Below are positions 60,275 to 64,000 of a DNA stretch of 64,000 nt, in pieces. This DNA comes from Micropterus salmoides (taxonomy: Eukaryota > Chordata > Actinopteri > Centrarchiformes > Centrarchidae). The DNA is taken from contig NW_024041262.1 of assembly GCF_014851395.1 (NCBI RefSeq), positions 14,995,671 to 15,059,670 of the forward strand, written 5' to 3'. The position numbers and the translations under genes are program-made. The notes under the pieces were generated by a model. The model worked only from the letters and a program-made list of their open reading frames with translations, was not told the origin of the DNA and did not search any database. The number at the start of each line of letters is the position of its first letter. Position 1 is the stretch's first letter.

Positions 60275-62412
60275 TCAGTCATTGCAGGGACAGTTTGGCA
60301 AATGCAGAGGCGGGCACCCAGGGAGACGCAGGATGGTCACTTTCACCTGAAAAGTGAAATTTTGCTCCCTCAGATGAACTAGTCACACATTCATCGATCT
60401 ATGCAAATAGTCATGGACGCTTACAATTTGTGAAATGTTTTGGCATTTCATGTGCTTCTCATAAACATACCTCATTTTTGAGAGACTTGCCGAGAAACAT
60501 GTTGACCTCGTCCATGCTGCAGGTGTGCAAGTCATTAATTGCCAGAATTTGGTCTCCTTTGTGAAACAGGCACACCGACTCTGGCTGGCCTGTCCACCCA
60601 GACACACTGTGACACACACACACACACACACACACTTTTAAAATTCATTCTGTAGCTCTTAGTTATGCAATATTTGACATTTGTGCTTTTAATTTGTCGT
60701 ATTATATTTGTACGTCAATATCATGGCCAAAGTTTGGCTCGAGTACAAATTTGATATAAATGTCTATGAAGATTCTCATTCCTATTTTCTTCTGTTTTAT
60801 AGTGCTTGTGTATTGGGTGAACCACACTCAATATTGTGTGTGAACACATCATGTGTAGACACTCAATTGTGTTAGGATCCAGCTTTAAAGATCTATTAAA
60901 AACAGCTCAGAGATTTAAAGTTACTGATGCGTCAAGAAAAGTCTCAAAAAGCTAAGACTGACCCAAAGTAAGCCCAGTAGAGCTGGTCCTGACATGAAAT
61001 ATCAGCTTATAACAACTTTACTGAGCCCGACATAAGAATAGGCCTACTTTTCTATAAATGTTTTTTGTGCCTTGTAACATAACAGCTGAGAAGTAAACTA
61101 ATATGTTTTTCTACATCTTAAAGGGGATTGAGAATTTTGATTTTGTGCAATGACCAATTAATGCAAAACTCAGATACTAAACCCCAGTATGAATGCTTGC
61201 CCACATTTCCACACAGCACTGCTGAATGGTCTGAATCATGCACCACAAATGCACTCCTGCAGTAAACAGAGAGTAGAGAATGTGGCGAACTCATCTGCAT
61301 CTTAAATTTTTTCATTAATATTAATGGCTACAGAAAAATAGAAATGAGTACAGGAACATTCGACCATGTATTTTGTCTTCGGGCTGCATTGATGAAGCCA
61401 GTCACATCTCAATCAAAGGCTTTTAACATTTTTATTGTCCAATCAAACAACAATGAAGTAAGTGGTAATAGTTCATAGACACACTTACCTTGGTTTCCCA
61501 TCCACTTCTGTTAGGGTCAGATATTTTTTCAAATCTGCCTGCCTCACCTCAATATCTCTCTCCTCTTGGGTGATGGTGATGGTGTCAAGGCTTGAAAGAA
61601 CAACAAAGGCTTTATTTAATGGTATTGTATATATTTTTTCAGATGCTAGGAGAGAAGTACATCTAAATATTGACATCCAAGGCAATCAAAATAGTTCCTT
61701 CTACAGGTTATTGTTTGTGTTGCATATTCATTTCAGTAAACTCTTTGATAAAATTTCGGCATAAATTAGTAAACCAACTGCATAATTCAAAGGCACGAAC
61801 GTGCCAGCTTATCCATTATAGTGGATATAGATCAGGACTTCTACTTTTCTTTGAACAGCAAATGAAAATTCTAGGAGCCTTAGTATAAGTCACCTTTTAC
61901 TAATGTTAAGTCAGGTACTGCTCATTTTTATTCAACTATCATTGTACAAGCGTGTGCTTTCAAAAGCCTCTAGAAGCCACCCTAACCAGTCCAGCAACAT
62001 GTCAGCGTTGGTCTCAGCATTCCTTTGTCGTTATTTATTTTAGTCAGTAAATGTGGCAGTGTCTTTTTGTATTTCTTCTCTGTAACAATTACAAAGCAGT
62101 TTTTGACTCAGACGGTGCCACAGCGGGGAGTTTCAAATGTCTCCTTGTACTGTTTTCAAGTAAACAAGAGTTTACTCATGCTAACATCATCACTTCCTAC
62201 ATGAAATGTCCCTATTTCTAGTGTGTTCAAACAATTGTGCCTGCTTGGTAGTTATGTTTTTGGATTCAGGGTCAGTTACTGTGGAATCTCACCTTTCTGT
62301 AGAGCCTTGTTTTTCCAGCATGTGCACATTCTGTGTCTTCAGCATCTCTACAGGAGACACGGCACCGTTGTCACTGGAGCTGCTACTGAAGTCTGAAGTC
62401 AGACGTTTTTCT
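60275..62412 (-). CDS. plekhs1: Pleckstrin homology domain family S member 1, last four coding exons (partial)
   Basis: Exons in coding order: 62293-62412, 61489-61590, 60471-60606, 60275-60346 (TGA 60275-60277). All borders are GT..AG and the phases join without a shift. The joined frame gives 143 residues. They start with EKRLTSDFSSSSSDNGAVSP, contain LDTITITQEERDIEVRQADL and KKYLTLTEVDGKP, then a PDZ-like stretch CLFHKGDQILAINDLHTCSM ... EVNMFLGKSLKNEVKVTILR, and end LPNCPCND. The PH domain that names the family would be encoded further upstream, outside the window. Human PLEKHS1 lies convergently next to DCLRE1A exactly as here, and the end resembles my memory of it. The role is poorly known, probably a membrane-associated adaptor. 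Confidence 0.75.
60612..60635. repeat. (CA)12 microsatellite at a plekhs1 splice acceptor
   Basis: On the plekhs1 strand this is a TG run that ends 5 nt before the start of exon 60471-60606. It occupies the position of the polypyrimidine tract (…TGTGTCACAG, then the exon). Confidence 0.9.
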
Positions 62413-64000
62413 CTGCAAAAAGCATTACAACTGCATTAGGGATTATAACTTCAGATCTCAGTACATGTCTCAGTTACATTCACTGACCAGTTACTAATGC
62501 ATTGGAGCTTGATATTGAATAAAAGACGACAAGACAGCTTGGAGAGACAGTGGGAGTAAAACAACAACAAGATACTCATGTAGCAGGAGCCAAGGCCAAT
62601 GCTTTATATTGAGTAGATCATGGCACAGAGGAAGAACGCCATCTGAATCTGCATGCACTGTGGAGGGGGGTGACCCACAGGCGGATAGCATGACAGCAGA
62701 TTTGGCACTGCATCAGAAGCCTTGGCTGGACAGAAATCCATATTTGCCCTTGTGGCAGAAAAGAATAACAATAAAAGGAAGAAGAAATGGTTGATAGAGG
62801 GTAAAAGAGCATTGTACACTCAAAAAAAAAAACTCTGTTATACAGAAAGAAGACCAGATGTCTTGAGATTGTTTAAAAATAGTTAATTAAACAGCATGAG
62901 AGAAGCAAATAATCCCCAAATCACTGCAGAGGCGCAAGAGGAATTCTAATTCAGGGGTACTTTAGAAAAGAGTCTTTGGACCCATATGCCAAATGTAGTA
63001 GAGAAGATGTTCTTCAGTGTGGCAGCACAGCAGTTGGCCTCTTAGAAAGAAATCAGGCATCAGTGTGTAAGGAAGAATTATCACACAGTTTTATATTATA
63101 GCACATTCAGGGAAACAAACAACAGAAAAGAGTATTTTTATACAGGAGATGATGGCATGAAACAGCTGGAAGAGGTGTGAACAATGTGGATGTTATTAAT
63201 TGATCGCCTGCTGTGTTGGTGATTAATACAGTGGCCTTGGTAAACAAGGATGTTGAATCTGTTTGGCTAAAAAACCTGTCCTCCTTGACATGCCATAAGA
63301 TCTGACATGCTACTTAGACTGAAAGTCTCACACAGTGACATTTTTAGCATTGTAAGGAATTTACAGACTCGCTACTTCAAAAGGTGCAAACAGAACATAC
63401 AGAAAAATGTTTTCTAATTTTAAACCTCTTCCAAGCTCATTATTAATGATTTGCATAAGATGTGGGAATAAAAATGTGTGCAGGTAGCTCCTCAGACATT
63501 TGTGTTTTTAGGAAGAGGAAATAGCAAATTGTTCCTCTTCCAAATGAAAAGTTGTTTGACAGGCAACAAAACACACCCTTTCTCAACTTAGTACATGCAG
63601 GGGCTTTCCAGCTACAGCCTTACTTGTCTACCTCTAAACCTTTCACTATCAAATAAAGGCAAAACATGCTCCCCCCCCCCCCATCCCTAAAACAATCTTA
63701 TAAAACATAGCACACGAGTTATGCTGCAGTCAAATGTAGCTTATTAAGGATTTAACAACATCGGTATCAGTCACGTCTCACCTATTAAACCAGTTTCAGT
63801 TTATACAATGTCTGAAAAGTCTATATGACCACAAGTATTTTCATGGTTCAGCTGTAAAGATATTCAGTGCCATCTTGTTAAGGTATAACCTATTTCACAA
63901 AATGAAATGAGACATCTCATCTAGTCAAGCGCATAAGTTGCTAAACAGGCTCTGAGTTGCTGCCTTTCTTGGATCCTTGACTGATCCTGGAGGTGTCAAC
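62413..64000. other. Probable plekhs1 intron
   Basis: No further exon could be confirmed. A 12-base C run lies at 63671-63682. The last 40 bases read on the minus strand could be coding (for example TPPGSVKDPRKAATQS) but lack a convincing splice donor. Confidence 0.45.

Noticed and set aside
63960..64000. Possible plekhs1 upstream exon (minus strand, TPPGSVKDPRKAATQS)
   Set aside because: No consensus splice donor follows and the window ends. Not supportable without adjacent sequence.

Overview
The window is nuclear DNA from a teleost fish, most likely a percomorph, although the species cannot be named from the sequence. Three things point this way. Intron-bearing vertebrate genes lie in an AT-rich background. 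Several repeat families are typical of fish genomes: Tc1-like elements with TA target sites, hAT-type non-autonomous elements, tRNA-derived SINEs and a LINE 3' end. The gene order also matches the human 10q25.3 neighbourhood, which is CCDC186, ADRB1, NHLRC2, DCLRE1A, PLEKHS1. There are no bacterial operons, CRISPR arrays or phage genes.

Layout. (1) 1-6.7 kb: a degenerate Tc1 element, then what looks like the last coding exon (3918-4001, +) and long 3' UTR of a coiled-coil gene, ccdc186 by position. (2) 6.7-16.1 kb: no gene, but a mosaic of MITE, SINE and hAT-type repeats. (3) 16148-17338 (-): single-exon adrb1, beta-1 adrenergic receptor, complete at 396 aa. (4) 17.3-25.9 kb: intergenic, with a decayed Tc1 copy at 18.75-19.70 kb. 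(5) 25950-44362 (-): nhlrc2, reconstructed here as 12 coding exons joining in frame to 719 aa. (6) 44363-44941: a 579-bp gap between start codons, a likely bidirectional promoter. (7) 44942-56467 (+): dclre1a (SNM1A), reconstructed as 9 coding exons joining in frame to 952 aa. (8) 56.9-60.2 kb: intergenic, with a SINE and a fold-back element. (9) 60275-62412 (-): the four last coding exons of plekhs1; the rest of the gene lies beyond the window or was not recognised.

The genes do not form one pathway. They are a conserved linkage group: a catecholamine receptor, a thioredoxin-like/NHL-repeat protein, a DNA interstrand-crosslink repair nuclease and a PH-domain adaptor. Only nhlrc2 and dclre1a are placed so that they could share regulation.

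I found no convincing new biological system. The most informative unusual items are: a GC-rich 1.5-kb retro-inserted LINE 3' end in dclre1a intron 6, with an exact 16-bp target-site duplication, a 3' stem-loop and cryptic splice acceptors; TG repeats abutting splice sites in nhlrc2 and plekhs1; a Tc1 copy with a microhomology-type internal deletion; and a PDZ-like C-terminus in plekhs1. All exon joins were made by eye from splice consensus, reading frame and remembered vertebrate orthologues, and have not been checked against transcripts.
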